Source: an uncultured Schlesneria sp. (GTDB lineage: Bacteria; Planctomycetota; Planctomycetia; Planctomycetales; Planctomycetaceae). From it: a DNA stretch of 64,000 nucleotides. Below the pieces are notes generated by a model, which did no database searches, was not told the DNA's origin, and saw nothing but the letters and a program-made list of their open reading frames with translations. A program made the position numbers and the translations under genes. The DNA lies in assembly GCA_903899985.1 (NCBI GenBank), contig CAIULL010000030.1:1-64000 (forward strand), in the 5' to 3' direction. Numbering within the stretch: the stretch's first letter is position 1; each line of letters starts with the position of its first letter. This document shows, piece after piece, positions 35,526 through 45,270 of this stretch.

Positions 35526-37997
35526 CTACTTCGCGGGTCCGACTTCCGATGTGTTCAAACGCTGATTTTGAAGCATTGTATAAAGCTTAATGTTCCTTCC
35601 GAGGTTGACTGCATCTTCAGGAAGATAGCCTTCGCAATTGCCAGAATTCTGGCGTTCCAGCGCACAACTGATGTCGTAACGGCTGTAAATCACGACATAG
35701 CGACCGTCGAATTCAATCCCTTCCAGGATTGGTTCGGCGGTACGTACGGTGAAGTTCCCGCCCGAGCTGTTTTCGCCCCCTTCTGCCGTTCGACGTTTCA
35801 GCAGTTTGATTTCCTGACCGATTTTGTCCGAGAAGATTTCGTGTGACACTGGGATTCGTTCGAATTTCTTATCTGGGTAGAGCTGCGTCATCCACTCGCG
35901 AAAGGCCTTGTCAAATGGCTTTGCACCACAGCATGAATCGGCGACGAGAACACCGCCACGGTCGAGATACACCTTCAATTGCTGCCGTTCTTCGACAGGG
36001 AATGAAAACTTATTACGTCCGTGCATGTACAGCACCGGGTAACGGAAGATATTTTTATCGGAAAGTTCCAAGTCACGCATCTTCGTCGAGGCAGACAGGC
36101 CAACGGTTTCGTTCAGCGAAACCAACAGGTTTCTCAAGGCACGAGGAGCCGCATTCCAGGCTCCATTATGTTTGATCTGGGCGATCTGCAACAATCCCCT
36201 TTCGATCTTATCGAGTTCGCTGTCATTGGCTGTCACTTGACGAACCTGGGTCTTGTCGGGTGGTTCGCGTCCTGTCGCATACGCTATTACGTTCACACCG
36301 ATTTGTGTGGCCCGCACGATTTTGGCCTTCAGCTGGACGTTTCGTTTCGGGGGATCGACCTTCGCCCAATAATCCCACAGGCAGGCGAGGTCTTCCGGGG
36401 AATACATGATCGAAGTCCTGCAACCGAAATCCGCTCCGTATAATTTGACTCCCTCTGGTTGAAGCGGGTGCTCGATTCGATAAACCGGATGGTCAGGTGT
36501 CAGAAGAGTTAAATTACCTTCGCTCGGCGGTAACAACTGAGTCACCAGTTCACGGAAGCTGGCTTCGAAGTCGCCACCCTGACAGGTGGGACAAGCAAAA
36601 ATAAATCCTCCTTCTTCCAGATATTCCCTGAGCAATTTGGTTTCAGCGGGACTGAACGACAATCGCCCTGGTCCGGTAATGAACAGCACTGGTGCTTGAA
36701 GTAACGAATTGACTCCGCCTGATTTCACCGCACGCGCCAGATCGAGATCTTGCGTCGTCAACAGCTTAGGCCATTTGGGCATACTGCTGATCAGTTCCGT
36801 TAGATTACGGACATCTCGCGGATGGCGATTCCAGTTGTTGTCGAGCAGGATGTTCGGGTTATTCGGATGTCGGGTTCCGTACTTAAGCTTATTGATGACG
36901 ACAGGCGCCAGTCCTTTGGACAGAAACAACAGCCCGAGACTGGTTCCACAAACCGGTTGAGATTCGTGTGAACCAGAACCCGGAATGTGGCCATCCACCT
37001 GGTTTTGAATCGCCAGAAGCATGGATGTCCCCTCGCGATACCAGTCATGTTCTCCGAAGAATCGCTGACCGGTCAGCCGTCCGGCGCGTTCAATTCCATA
37101 AATGTAATACAGTAGCCATTGATGCCCGCCTGCTCCCGGATTCTGATGGACCGAGAAACTGCGGGACAACCAATTGATTCCATTCTGAATGGCAAGATCC
37201 GGGACTGCGTCATCGCAGCAGGGGGGCGTACCATCCGCAGCGACGCCAGCATCCGACTTGAGCATTTGCTGAGTGATTGACAGTGATGCGACACCTGCAA
37301 CGGTCATGCTTCCTCGGCTGGGGGGGCGATTTGCAAGATCGCTCGCGCCGCCAACAACATAGCCCCAGCCTCCGTCGTTATTTTGATTTCGTTCCCAGTA
37401 ATCACGTGCTCGTTCCCACGTCTGCCGATTAACGCTGGCACCCGCTTCCACGGCTTCGCGTAATCCCAGAATCGCGAATTGAGTATTACTTTGATCTCCA
37501 CCCATCTGGCGACCGTTGCGAAGGGAGTAAGACCACGCACCCGAATTTTCTGCAGTGATCTGGCCCTCTTCGAGCCGTTGCGCGAGTTCCGCGATCTTGA
37601 CTCCGTCTGCTTTTTCCTTTGCAGCGGATAACGCCATGATCAGTAGCGACACCTGATAGGTCTCGTACTTGCCTCCAAAGTCATCGACTGACCTCGATCT
37701 CAAGTACTGCAGTCCACGGCGAACGGGCGCGTCTTGAGGCGACATCCCTGAATTAAGCAGTGATAGTACGCATAAACTTGTGATCCCCGTTCGAACATCC
37801 GCCTCGGCAACCCATGAACCATCCTGAGCTTGTTCTTTGACGAGGAATTTTTTTGCCCGTTCAATCGCCTGTTTGACATCGAGTTCAGACAAGTCTGCCC
37901 CGTGGACTGATCCGGTCGAGAACGACACAAATGAGACGAACATCCCGATCGTCAACAACAAATTATGTGGCACGGTCGATAATGAAAGTCGATTCAT
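35526..37997 (-). CDS. Secreted toroid protein with two DUF4159 domains
   Basis: An 823-residue exported protein (signal LLLTIGMFVSFVSFSTGSVHGA). Residues about 40-380 form a terpenoid-cyclase-like alpha/alpha toroid, with repeats such as AKKFLVKEQAQDGSWVAEADVRTGITSLCVLSLL and RDYWERNQNNDGGWGYV. Two DUF4159 domains follow: PVLFITGPGRLSFSPAETKLLREYLEEGGFI (about 440-560) and PVLYMHGRNKFSFPVEERQQLKVYLDRGGVLVADSCCG (about 665-815). The cyclase acid motif DxDD was not found, so the toroid is probably structural. DUF4159 proteins are common in planctomycetes; function unknown, perhaps cell-surface binding. Confidence 0.85.
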   Translation of the reverse strand: MNRLSLSTVPHNLLLTIGMFVSFVSFSTGSVHGADLSELDVKQAIERAKKFLVKEQAQDGSWVAEADVRTGITSLCVLSLLNSGMSPQDAPVRRGLQYLRSRSVDDFGGKYETYQVSLLIMALSAAKEKADGVKIAELAQRLEEGQITAENSGAWSYSLRNGRQMGGDQSNTQFAILGLREAVEAGASVNRQTWERARDYWERNQNNDGGWGYVVGGASDLANRPPSRGSMTVAGVASLSITQQMLKSDAGVAADGTPPCCDDAVPDLAIQNGINWLSRSFSVHQNPGAGGHQWLLYYIYGIERAGRLTGQRFFGEHDWYREGTSMLLAIQNQVDGHIPGSGSHESQPVCGTSLGLLFLSKGLAPVVINKLKYGTRHPNNPNILLDNNWNRHPRDVRNLTELISSMPKWPKLLTTQDLDLARAVKSGGVNSLLQAPVLFITGPGRLSFSPAETKLLREYLEEGGFIFACPTCQGGDFEASFRELVTQLLPPSEGNLTLLTPDHPVYRIEHPLQPEGVKLYGADFGCRTSIMYSPEDLACLWDYWAKVDPPKRNVQLKAKIVRATQIGVNVIAYATGREPPDKTQVRQVTANDSELDKIERGLLQIAQIKHNGAWNAAPRALRNLLVSLNETVGLSASTKMRDLELSDKNIFRYPVLYMHGRNKFSFPVEERQQLKVYLDRGGVLVADSCCGAKPFDKAFREWMTQLYPDKKFERIPVSHEIFSDKIGQEIKLLKRRTAEGGENSSGGNFTVRTAEPILEGIEFDGRYVVIYSRYDISCALERQNSGNCEGYLPEDAVNLGRNIKLYTMLQNQRLNTSEVGPAK

Positions 37998-38449
37998 GGA
38001 AACATCCTTAACTTTCGGCCATCAGTCTGCTTGTTACCGGGGTCCACATCAAGAATGAAATCCGTCTTGTCTTGTCATTGGAATCCTGGAAATAAAGACA
38101 GGACTCTATTGTCGAAACAGATGGCTTCAATCTTTCCTTGACCAAATTCGACGCCAATGCGGTGACTGGAAATCTCTTCTCTCCTGCCCTCTTATCAGAT
38201 CGTCGGAAACAAGGTCAAGACGAAGCGACTTAAATATAAGAAAATACGCAGCTGAGGGTTGTGGAGTTTTCTTCACCTTTTCCTCCCCTACAAGCATTGT
38301 TAAGTTTTTTCCAGTATTGTCAGAGGATGCTGATCTGTTTCTCGAGAAGAAACAACACGCAAAGAAAGATTGGCCACCGTCTGACATTGCCTTGCCACGA
38401 ATGCACCGCCTGATGCCGAATCAAAGGCAATCGGGAGGCTTGCAATCCT
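37998..38449. other. Gene-free stretch
   Basis: About 450 bp between the DUF4159 protein and glnE, both on the minus strand. The ORF 38127..38387 resembles nothing. It should hold the DUF4159 promoter and the glnE end; no clear hairpin was found. Confidence 0.5.
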
Positions 38450-41400
38450 TCAAACAACCTCGGCCTGTCGCCTGACGAGATCATTGACAGCGTCAATATG
38501 TTGAGCCAGGTCGCGCTGAAGCCGCTGCGGTGTCGGACCATATCCAAGTCGGCGAGCTAAAAACATAAAGTCCTGACTCGATGTCGCAGATACCGTCAAG
38601 TCGCGAGCGTCGCCTCGAACCATTCTTAACCCATCAATCAGACGTCGGAAAAACCCGTATGCGTCCCGAAGTGCACGATAGTCCGATTCCGTTAATACAC
38701 CGACACGTCGCATTTCGCGCATGGCGTCTCGTGTATTGGTCACTCTTAAACTCACGTGCCGCGAGCCATGAGTGATCTGCATCGCCTGCACGAAATATTC
38801 GATATCCACCAAGCCCCCGGGGCTGAGTTTGGCGTTGAATTCGCCTGCGGCGACCAGTTGCCGAACCTGCCGCTCACGCATCGCCCGCATCGAAGCGAAG
38901 TCGAAAGGAGGCCCTTCATAAAGGAAGCGGTCCCGGAGACTAATCAATTTCTCGCCCAACGCCGGATCACCAGTGATTGGCCTTAGCTTGATCAGCGACT
39001 GACGTTCGTAAGGCCACGCGGCGCCATTGGGGTCAAAGTAACGACGGAAGGCATCAAACGATACTGCCAGCGGCCCTGACCGACCGTACGGTCGCAAACG
39101 CAGATCGATCCGAAAGATTCCTTCCTCGCGGGCTCGAATCGATTGAACGCAAGACTCGACAAGTCGCTGATAAAACGTCGCATTGGCAATCGGTTTCCGA
39201 CCATCTGTCATTCCTTCTTCGTCATATACGAACATCAGTTCGATATCAGATGCAAAACCCAGTTCACGGCCGCCACACTTACCAAGCGCACAAACCACGA
39301 GCGACGCTCTTTCGCCGTCTGGTCGTTTGGGAACACCGAATCGATCGTGAAGTTCCCGCTCACTGAGTTGCAAGCTCGTTGAAACAACAACCTCTGCCAC
39401 ATCGGTCAATTCTTCAGCAAAACGGTCAAAGTCACCGCATCGGCCCAGTATATGTCTCAAGTCAATGCGAAACATCTCGCGATCTTTAAAGGAATTCAGT
39501 AGCTGGCGTCGCTGTGCGGGGTCATTTACTGTCGACAATTCGACTGCCAGATCACGCCATAATAGCGTCTTCGATTTGGCCTGCTCGATGCCTTCAATAT
39601 CACTGAGGACAGGAAACAAGTTTGCATATTGGATTCGCAAAAAGTCTTCCCAAAGGAAATCGCTGACACCGAGTACCCTTGCGAGCGCCGCCAGGACTTC
39701 AGGGCGTTCGAGTGACGAGAGCTGCTCGGTCCAGTCCGGCTGCTGGAATAACTCGCTTAGAAACAATCGAAAGTGCAAGAGGGCCGCTTCGGCATTTGGC
39801 GACCCAGGTAACAGATGGGTAAAGTGTTTAATCAACACGATCGCGGCTTGAAGTTCGTGCAGCTTACGATCGTCAAGAATCTTTCCTTGTCGTTGAGCAT
39901 CGGTAACGTACAACATGTCAGCAGCAACGTTTCCGTCAGAGCAGATCACGACTCGTTCGATAGCAATTCCACTAAGAGCCAACGCATTCGTTAATTCGTA
40001 CAGGAAACCGATTGTGTCCTCGCCGCGAATATGTAGAACGGTAAAGAGTTCATGCGCCTGATTGTCAAAACTGACTTCCAGTGGCGTCGGCTTAGATGCC
40101 AGATCTGGGGAACCTTCCAGTGCGTCGGCCACACGAGAAGCCAGCTTCCCCTGGGCTTCATGGCTGCGGCCCGACTGCGCCAACTGGATCAGCTCCGTGA
40201 GATCCGCTTCGTAACAATCCCACACTTCAGACATCACCGCTTCCACCGACGAGCGTACGGTGAAGACGTCGATAAACTCCCGAGGCTTTTCTTTTGATCG
40301 TTCGGCCGGCGAAGCGTGTTCCCCAGTGGAAACGAAGCCTTTTATGATGTCGAATCCATAAACAAATAACAGTCCGCAAATCAACGACAACGCACCCGGC
40401 TGATCAATACCGAGCACGCGAACTCGCCATTCACCCGCCCCGTCCGATTGAGCACGGACAATCACCGGCTGATCCTCACTAAGTGTCTTCAGTAGCTGCA
40501 AATGTTCCCGACGTTCGTTGGCCGTGAAGGCTGATTCATAGTCAAAATCGATCCCGGATTTCAGTGCGACTGACGATGCGGTCGGGTCGAGCGGAATCTT
40601 GCCTGATTCGACCTCTTCTGTACTGCCATCCGTCTCAGGATCGATGGTTTCGACTGGTGCCGTCACATATTTGTCGAAAACGGAACGAATCGCCTGACAA
40701 TGTTGACGGTAGTGACCCAGCAGGTGTTCGCCATCTCGGAAGTCGAGCCGACGAGCAAGCGCCGTCATCTCAAGAGCATCGGATGGGAGCGAATGCTCTT
40801 GCCGATTATGTAACAATTGCAAAGAGTGCTCGATTGTCCTCAGAAAGACATATCCGTCAGTCAGACAGCGATATTCGTCAGCATGAATCAGATCGAAATC
40901 GGCAAGCCTGACCAGAGCGTCCAATGTGTTGGCAGAGCGAATCTGGGGGGTTCGTTGACCATGGATCAGCTGCAGCGACTGAACGATGAATTCGATGTCC
41001 CGAATCGAACCACTTCCTGATTTCACTTCTCCAAACGCGCGTCCCCGCCGTTCAAGATGTGCTTCTATCTGACTTTTTGCTGATCGGACACTCGTCCGAA
41101 CTTCATCGGCGAGATATCCAAAAATTAATGGGGCCGCTTCACGAAGCAACTGCCTGCCCACGGAAAAATCGCCTGCCACGACGCGACCTTTGAGCAACGC
41201 CTGTTTTTCCCACAATTCGGCTTGGGTCCGCAGATAGTCAAGGTACGAGGAAACCTGGACTACGAGTTCACCAGCACGCCCCCATGGTCTCAATCGCATG
41301 TCCACGCGATAAAGAAAGCCTTCCCCTGTCGCGTCCTGCAGTGCTTTAATCAGCCTTTGAGCCAGCGTCACGATCGTTTGTTGGGATTGAGTCGCAGTTG

Positions 41401-42190
41401 TGGTGCCCTTTGTTGAGGTCACCCCTTTGGATCCGCCTGTCCGAGCCGGAAAGGTCGAATCATATTCGGTGCTCTGCATGAGAAAAATCAGATCGATGTC
41501 TGAGCTGTAGTTGAGCTCTTCGCCTCCCAGCTTTCCTAATGCTAGAACTGCAAACCCGGTTGTATCCACCTGAAGATCGTCCGCGACCAGCCGCAGACAG
41601 GCTTCAATCAGCCCGTCCGCCAGCAGGCTGAGCTGGACCGTCGCAGCTCGAAAATCAACCAGACCAAAAGCATCACACGTTCCGATGCGCAGCAGCTCTG
41701 AACGCTGGAACCGCCGAAGTGCATCCATTTTCTCACTGAATGAGGCTTCGTTCTGAGCTGCCGCCAAGGCTGCCTCAATAAAATCCTGTTGAGATTTCAG
41801 GTCTGCCAGCAATCGATGCTGAATCAGTCGCCGCAATGCCATCGGGTCGCGTAACAACGTCTCAGTCAGATAGCGGCTGCCAGCAAACAACTTGACGAGC
41901 ATTTCCAGCCCGCGAGGATTGTCGATCAGAAACTGATAGAGAACTTCGCGGTCACCAGATCGAAGCACGTACCGCTCAAAATCGACAAGCAGTTCGTCCG
42001 CTTCGGCCATGTCGGTCACGGCACGAAGGAAGCGTGAAAGGCATTCAGCTGAGTGCGATGTTCCCGACAACGATTTCAAGCGAGCCAAAGCACCTTCGGC
42101 ATCGCGAAACCCGACAGCGACTAATCGCTCCAACGTCGCGTCTCGCATCGAATCATCTAATTCTGTCAGCAATTGCAAATATTTCCTCAT
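38450..42190 (-). CDS. glnE: Glutamine synthetase adenylyltransferase/removase with inserted ACT domains
   Basis: A 1246-residue GlnE; E. coli's is 946. It attaches and removes AMP on glutamine synthetase. The N-terminal nucleotidyltransferase (AR-type) has LALGKLGGEELNYSSDIDLIFLM (about 212-232); the C-terminal (AT-type) has CALGKCGGRELGFASDIELMFVYD (about 970-990), where the second metal-binding aspartate of the usual DxD is Glu. Between them sit two GlnD-like ACT units: WRVRVLGIDQPGALSLICGLLFVYGFDI (about 585) and FTVLHIRGEDTIGFLYELTNALALSGIAI (about 710). These could sense glutamine or another amino acid directly. The Gfo/Idh gene ends 59 nt upstream. Confidence 0.93.
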   Translation of the reverse strand: MRKYLQLLTELDDSMRDATLERLVAVGFRDAEGALARLKSLSGTSHSAECLSRFLRAVTDMAEADELLVDFERYVLRSGDREVLYQFLIDNPRGLEMLVKLFAGSRYLTETLLRDPMALRRLIQHRLLADLKSQQDFIEAALAAAQNEASFSEKMDALRRFQRSELLRIGTCDAFGLVDFRAATVQLSLLADGLIEACLRLVADDLQVDTTGFAVLALGKLGGEELNYSSDIDLIFLMQSTEYDSTFPARTGGSKGVTSTKGTTTATQSQQTIVTLAQRLIKALQDATGEGFLYRVDMRLRPWGRAGELVVQVSSYLDYLRTQAELWEKQALLKGRVVAGDFSVGRQLLREAAPLIFGYLADEVRTSVRSAKSQIEAHLERRGRAFGEVKSGSGSIRDIEFIVQSLQLIHGQRTPQIRSANTLDALVRLADFDLIHADEYRCLTDGYVFLRTIEHSLQLLHNRQEHSLPSDALEMTALARRLDFRDGEHLLGHYRQHCQAIRSVFDKYVTAPVETIDPETDGSTEEVESGKIPLDPTASSVALKSGIDFDYESAFTANERREHLQLLKTLSEDQPVIVRAQSDGAGEWRVRVLGIDQPGALSLICGLLFVYGFDIIKGFVSTGEHASPAERSKEKPREFIDVFTVRSSVEAVMSEVWDCYEADLTELIQLAQSGRSHEAQGKLASRVADALEGSPDLASKPTPLEVSFDNQAHELFTVLHIRGEDTIGFLYELTNALALSGIAIERVVICSDGNVAADMLYVTDAQRQGKILDDRKLHELQAAIVLIKHFTHLLPGSPNAEAALLHFRLFLSELFQQPDWTEQLSSLERPEVLAALARVLGVSDFLWEDFLRIQYANLFPVLSDIEGIEQAKSKTLLWRDLAVELSTVNDPAQRRQLLNSFKDREMFRIDLRHILGRCGDFDRFAEELTDVAEVVVSTSLQLSERELHDRFGVPKRPDGERASLVVCALGKCGGRELGFASDIELMFVYDEEGMTDGRKPIANATFYQRLVESCVQSIRAREEGIFRIDLRLRPYGRSGPLAVSFDAFRRYFDPNGAAWPYERQSLIKLRPITGDPALGEKLISLRDRFLYEGPPFDFASMRAMRERQVRQLVAAGEFNAKLSPGGLVDIEYFVQAMQITHGSRHVSLRVTNTRDAMREMRRVGVLTESDYRALRDAYGFFRRLIDGLRMVRGDARDLTVSATSSQDFMFLARRLGYGPTPQRLQRDLAQHIDAVNDLVRRQAEVV

Positions 42191-42249
42191 GCCGAATAAC
42201 GTACCAAAATCGAGATCAGCGTGCGAAGTGGCCTTTCCGAAGTCTGCTG

Positions 42250-43629
42250 CTACGCCAGCTTCCAGCCCTTACGATATTCGCGTCGAATAAATTTGTCGGC
42301 TTCGGGTGTATTGGGGCATCGCAGCTTCTCGGCATCCCATTCAATTTTCTTTCCAACGCGATAGGCGACATTCCCGAGATGATTGGCCTCCGTAAGCAAG
42401 CCGGAATACTCAAAGTCGCATGAAGTTTTCAGGTCCGACTTACAGGCACGAATCCATTCGGCCTGTTGCCCCGGCGATTCCGGGATAAATGGCTCAGGCC
42501 GTTTAAAGTCTTTGAAATCAGCCTCAGGCAACAAGAGGTGGCGGCCATAGTCCGACAGCAGCATCCCCTTATCCCCAACAAATAGATGCCCGCTGTCCCA
42601 TTGAGGAATTCCCATGTCCGTCCAGATCTTCGGCTTGTTCACTCCTTGATACCACGTCAGAGTCACCGGAGGCATTCCCTCTCGCGGCCCATATTGATAT
42701 GTCGCCTGCATTGAAGCAGGTGCCAGATCCGGGTGCGGCGGTGGACCGCTCGCCTCGATCGTCAGTGGCGACTGGAGCTTCAAGGCCCAGAACGGCAAAT
42801 CGTTGAAGTGACTGCCGAGGTCCGACATGGTGCCGCTGCCCCATTCCCACCACCGATACCATTTCGGGCCGGGAAAATAGACGTTGTTGAATGCTCGCTC
42901 TGGTGCAGGACCAAGCCAGAGATCCCAGTCGAGACCAGCCGGGATCGGGTCGGCCGTTTTCGGGCGCTCCTGCACAGCAACAATGTCTCCAAATTTCTTG
43001 GCGTCATCAGCCGATTGAAGTCCCCAGGCTCGCGAAGTCCAGACGTGAGCCTCCCGAACAGGACCGATCGCCCCCGTCTGAATCAATTCAACGACTCGCC
43101 GATAGTTACTGCCAGAATGGATCTGGATCCCCATCTGGGTGGCCACTTTGACTTTCGCGGTCGCTTCGCGAATTATTCGAGCCTCCCAAACGCTATGCGT
43201 CAGTGGCTTTTCGCAATAGACATGCTTGCCCAGCTGCAGAGCAGCAAGGGTTGCGAAGGCATGAGTATGCTCGCAGGTACTGACGATCACCGCGTCAAAT
43301 TCGTTCGCATGATCGAAGACCTTGCGAAAGTCGACAACGGTGCGGGCCTTCGGATGAGCCGCCGATGCACGACCGAGATTGTTCTGATTGACATCGCACA
43401 ACGAGACGATGTTTTCGGTCCCGGCAACCGCAGCCAGATTCGCTGCTCCACGACCTCCCGACCCGATTACCGCGATGTTCAGTTTTTCGCTGACCCCGCG
43501 CGCTCGCAGGATCGCCGGAGCCGCAAATGGACTCGCCGCGACGACTGCCGAAGCCTGAAGAAATCGTCGACGATCGATTTTTGATTGAGACGACGTCGCA
43601 ACCGCTGTGTTTGTGCCTTGACGAATCAT
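42250..43629 (-). CDS. Gfo/Idh/MocA family oxidoreductase with Tat signal
   Basis: A 459-residue NAD(P)-dependent sugar-type oxidoreductase. The Tat motif [22 protein letters not shown] precedes the Rossmann motif [19 protein letters not shown] (about residue 57) and the EKP signature [15 protein letters not shown] (about 139). The long C-terminal domain with NAVRTW-like [19 protein letters not shown] is the planctomycete secreted subtype. Such proteins carry a tightly bound cofactor before export; the substrate is unknown. The track start 43677 adds residues ahead of the signal; ATG 43629 has AAGGA 8 nt upstream. A long hairpin separates it from aceF. Confidence 0.88.
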   Translation of the reverse strand: MIRQGTNTAVATSSQSKIDRRRFLQASAVVAASPFAAPAILRARGVSEKLNIAVIGSGGRGAANLAAVAGTENIVSLCDVNQNNLGRASAAHPKARTVVDFRKVFDHANEFDAVIVSTCEHTHAFATLAALQLGKHVYCEKPLTHSVWEARIIREATAKVKVATQMGIQIHSGSNYRRVVELIQTGAIGPVREAHVWTSRAWGLQSADDAKKFGDIVAVQERPKTADPIPAGLDWDLWLGPAPERAFNNVYFPGPKWYRWWEWGSGTMSDLGSHFNDLPFWALKLQSPLTIEASGPPPHPDLAPASMQATYQYGPREGMPPVTLTWYQGVNKPKIWTDMGIPQWDSGHLFVGDKGMLLSDYGRHLLLPEADFKDFKRPEPFIPESPGQQAEWIRACKSDLKTSCDFEYSGLLTEANHLGNVAYRVGKKIEWDAEKLRCPNTPEADKFIRREYRKGWKLA

Positions 43630-43687
43630 CGGGCAATTCCTTGACGAAGTAAAAGATTCATTGAACTCCTGACCCAATAGAATCGCG

Positions 43688-43754
43688 TTGAATAACGAAA
43701 ACGAAGAAACGCGAAATCGTAATCGACTCGCGTTCCTTCGTTTTCGTTATTCAA
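43688..43754 (-). terminator. Long hairpin between aceF and Gfo/Idh genes
   Basis: A 19-bp perfect inverted repeat (43688-43706 and 43736-43754, TTGAATAACGAAAACGAAG type) that continues inward for 7 more pairs after one mismatch, leaving a 13-nt loop. It lies 18 nt after the aceF stop, so it should end the aceEF transcript, although no T-run follows. Confidence 0.7.
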
Positions 43755-43772
43755 TACCCGCACGGGCGTCGA

Positions 43773-45065
43773 TTACGCCTCGATCACCAATCGAAATGCG
43801 TCGCTGAGTAATGTGACCAGCTTGACGACGAAGCGGGCGGCGTCGGCTCCGTTGATCACTCGGTGGTCGTAGGAGAGTGACAACGGCAGCATCAGACGCT
43901 CGACGACTTCGCCGTCTCGAATTTGAAGCTGCTTCTGGCTGCGTGACATACCAAGGATCGCAACTTCGGGATAGTTGACGATTGGGGTGAACGACGTTCC
44001 GCCAATTCCGCCAAGATTCGTGATGGTGAAAGTGCCCCCTTGCATCTCGCTCACCTGCAGTTTGCGATCGCGGGCCTTGGCAGCGAGTTCCGTCATTTCT
44101 GCGGCGAGTTGCATGACTGACTTCTGATCGACGTTTCGAATGACAGGAACGACCAGGCCCGTTGGCGTGTCGACGGCAATTCCAATGTGGTAATACCGTT
44201 TCAGGACCAGCTCAGCCTTTGCCGTATCGTAACTGGAATTGAAGTGCGGGAACTCTTTGAGGCAGGCGACAACGGCTTTCAAGGCGAGCGCCGTCATTGT
44301 CACCTTGGCAACACCCTTGGGGGCCGTTTCGACAAAATGCTTGCGGGCGGCTTCGGTTTCGGTGATGTCAGCCAGATCATGCTGAGTCACGTGCGGGATG
44401 ATCTGCCAGGCAAGACTCAGATTGTTGGCGACAGTCTTTTGCAGCTTGGAATAAGCCTGACGATCCGTTGGACCGAATGGAGAAAAGTCTGGCAGTGGAG
44501 GTTCGACAAGGCCGCGACCGCCTCCCGCCCCTCCTGCTGAGACGGCGCGAGCGACGTCTTCCAGCGTGATCCGGCCACCGGAACCGGTCCCGGGAATATT
44601 GGCAAGATTAAGACCCAGTTCACGAGCAAGGCGTCGGGTTGCCGGACCTGCTGGTAACGGCATCTCGCGTCCTGTCGGCATTGCTATCGCGGCTGCGGGA
44701 ACAGCCTTGGCGATCGAGGCTTTGTCGCCACCGTTTCGGCTGGCGGGTGACGCGGCCGCAGCGGGAACGGCTTCTTTCCCCGCTGGCTTGGCGGATGCGG
44801 CCGAACCGGCTGCTGGGGCGGAACTCGATTCGAGTGACAGGACTGCCTGACCGGGGGTGATGGTTTCCCCTTTTTTGACCAGAACTTTGACCACAGTCCC
44901 CTCGTAGGGAGACTGAAGTTCCATGACCGCCTTGTCAGTTTCAAGCTCCAGAACGATCTGACCAACGGTGATCGTATCGCCCACGGCAACGTGAATGGCG
45001 GCCACATCGGCACTCTTGATTCCATCGCCCAGAAGCTGTTGTTCAACTTTGAATTCGATTGTCAT
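43773..45065 (-). CDS. aceF: Pyruvate dehydrogenase E2, dihydrolipoamide acetyltransferase
   Basis: A 430-residue E2 that accepts acetyl groups from AceE and passes them to CoA. One lipoyl domain (residues 1-75) has the swinging-arm lysine in LELETDKAVMELQSPYEG; an Ala/Pro-rich linker follows; the E1/E3-binding domain is ATRRLARELGLNLANIPGTGSGGRITLEDV (about 140-175); the catalytic domain ends LSLSYDHRVINGADAARFVVKL. In that last motif the usual HRVIDG reads HRVING, so the aspartate beside the catalytic His is Asn. E. coli has three lipoyl domains; one is also normal elsewhere. No E3 (lpd) gene is in the window. Confidence 0.93.
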   Translation of the reverse strand: MTIEFKVEQQLLGDGIKSADVAAIHVAVGDTITVGQIVLELETDKAVMELQSPYEGTVVKVLVKKGETITPGQAVLSLESSSAPAAGSAASAKPAGKEAVPAAAASPASRNGGDKASIAKAVPAAAIAMPTGREMPLPAGPATRRLARELGLNLANIPGTGSGGRITLEDVARAVSAGGAGGGRGLVEPPLPDFSPFGPTDRQAYSKLQKTVANNLSLAWQIIPHVTQHDLADITETEAARKHFVETAPKGVAKVTMTALALKAVVACLKEFPHFNSSYDTAKAELVLKRYYHIGIAVDTPTGLVVPVIRNVDQKSVMQLAAEMTELAAKARDRKLQVSEMQGGTFTITNLGGIGGTSFTPIVNYPEVAILGMSRSQKQLQIRDGEVVERLMLPLSLSYDHRVINGADAARFVVKLVTLLSDAFRLVIEA

Positions 45066-45212
45066 CGGAAGTCTCTTACGTCTCGGTGATCTCGTTGATT
45101 GGGCTTGACCCAGGTATTTTCGTTTGAGCCTTCATGGCTCTTTATTTCGCTTTTTCAGAGGTTCGACGGATGACATTTTGCTCGAAACTGGTCCGTTGAA
45201 TCTCTGCTTCTT

Positions 45213-45264
45213 GGGCTGTTGACAACTGACGCTGTCAACAGCCCTCGTCGGCTGGAAGCCGACG
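45213..45264 (-). other. Two hairpins between aceE and aceF
   Basis: On the minus strand the aceE stop is followed at once by CGTCGGCT/AGCCGACG (8 bp, 3-nt loop, 45246-45264) and then GGGCTGTTGACA/TGTCAACAGCCC (12 bp, 8-nt loop, 45213-45244). No T-run follows. They may stabilise or process the aceE-aceF message or reduce read-through into aceF. Confidence 0.5.
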
Positions 45265-45270
45265 CTATTG

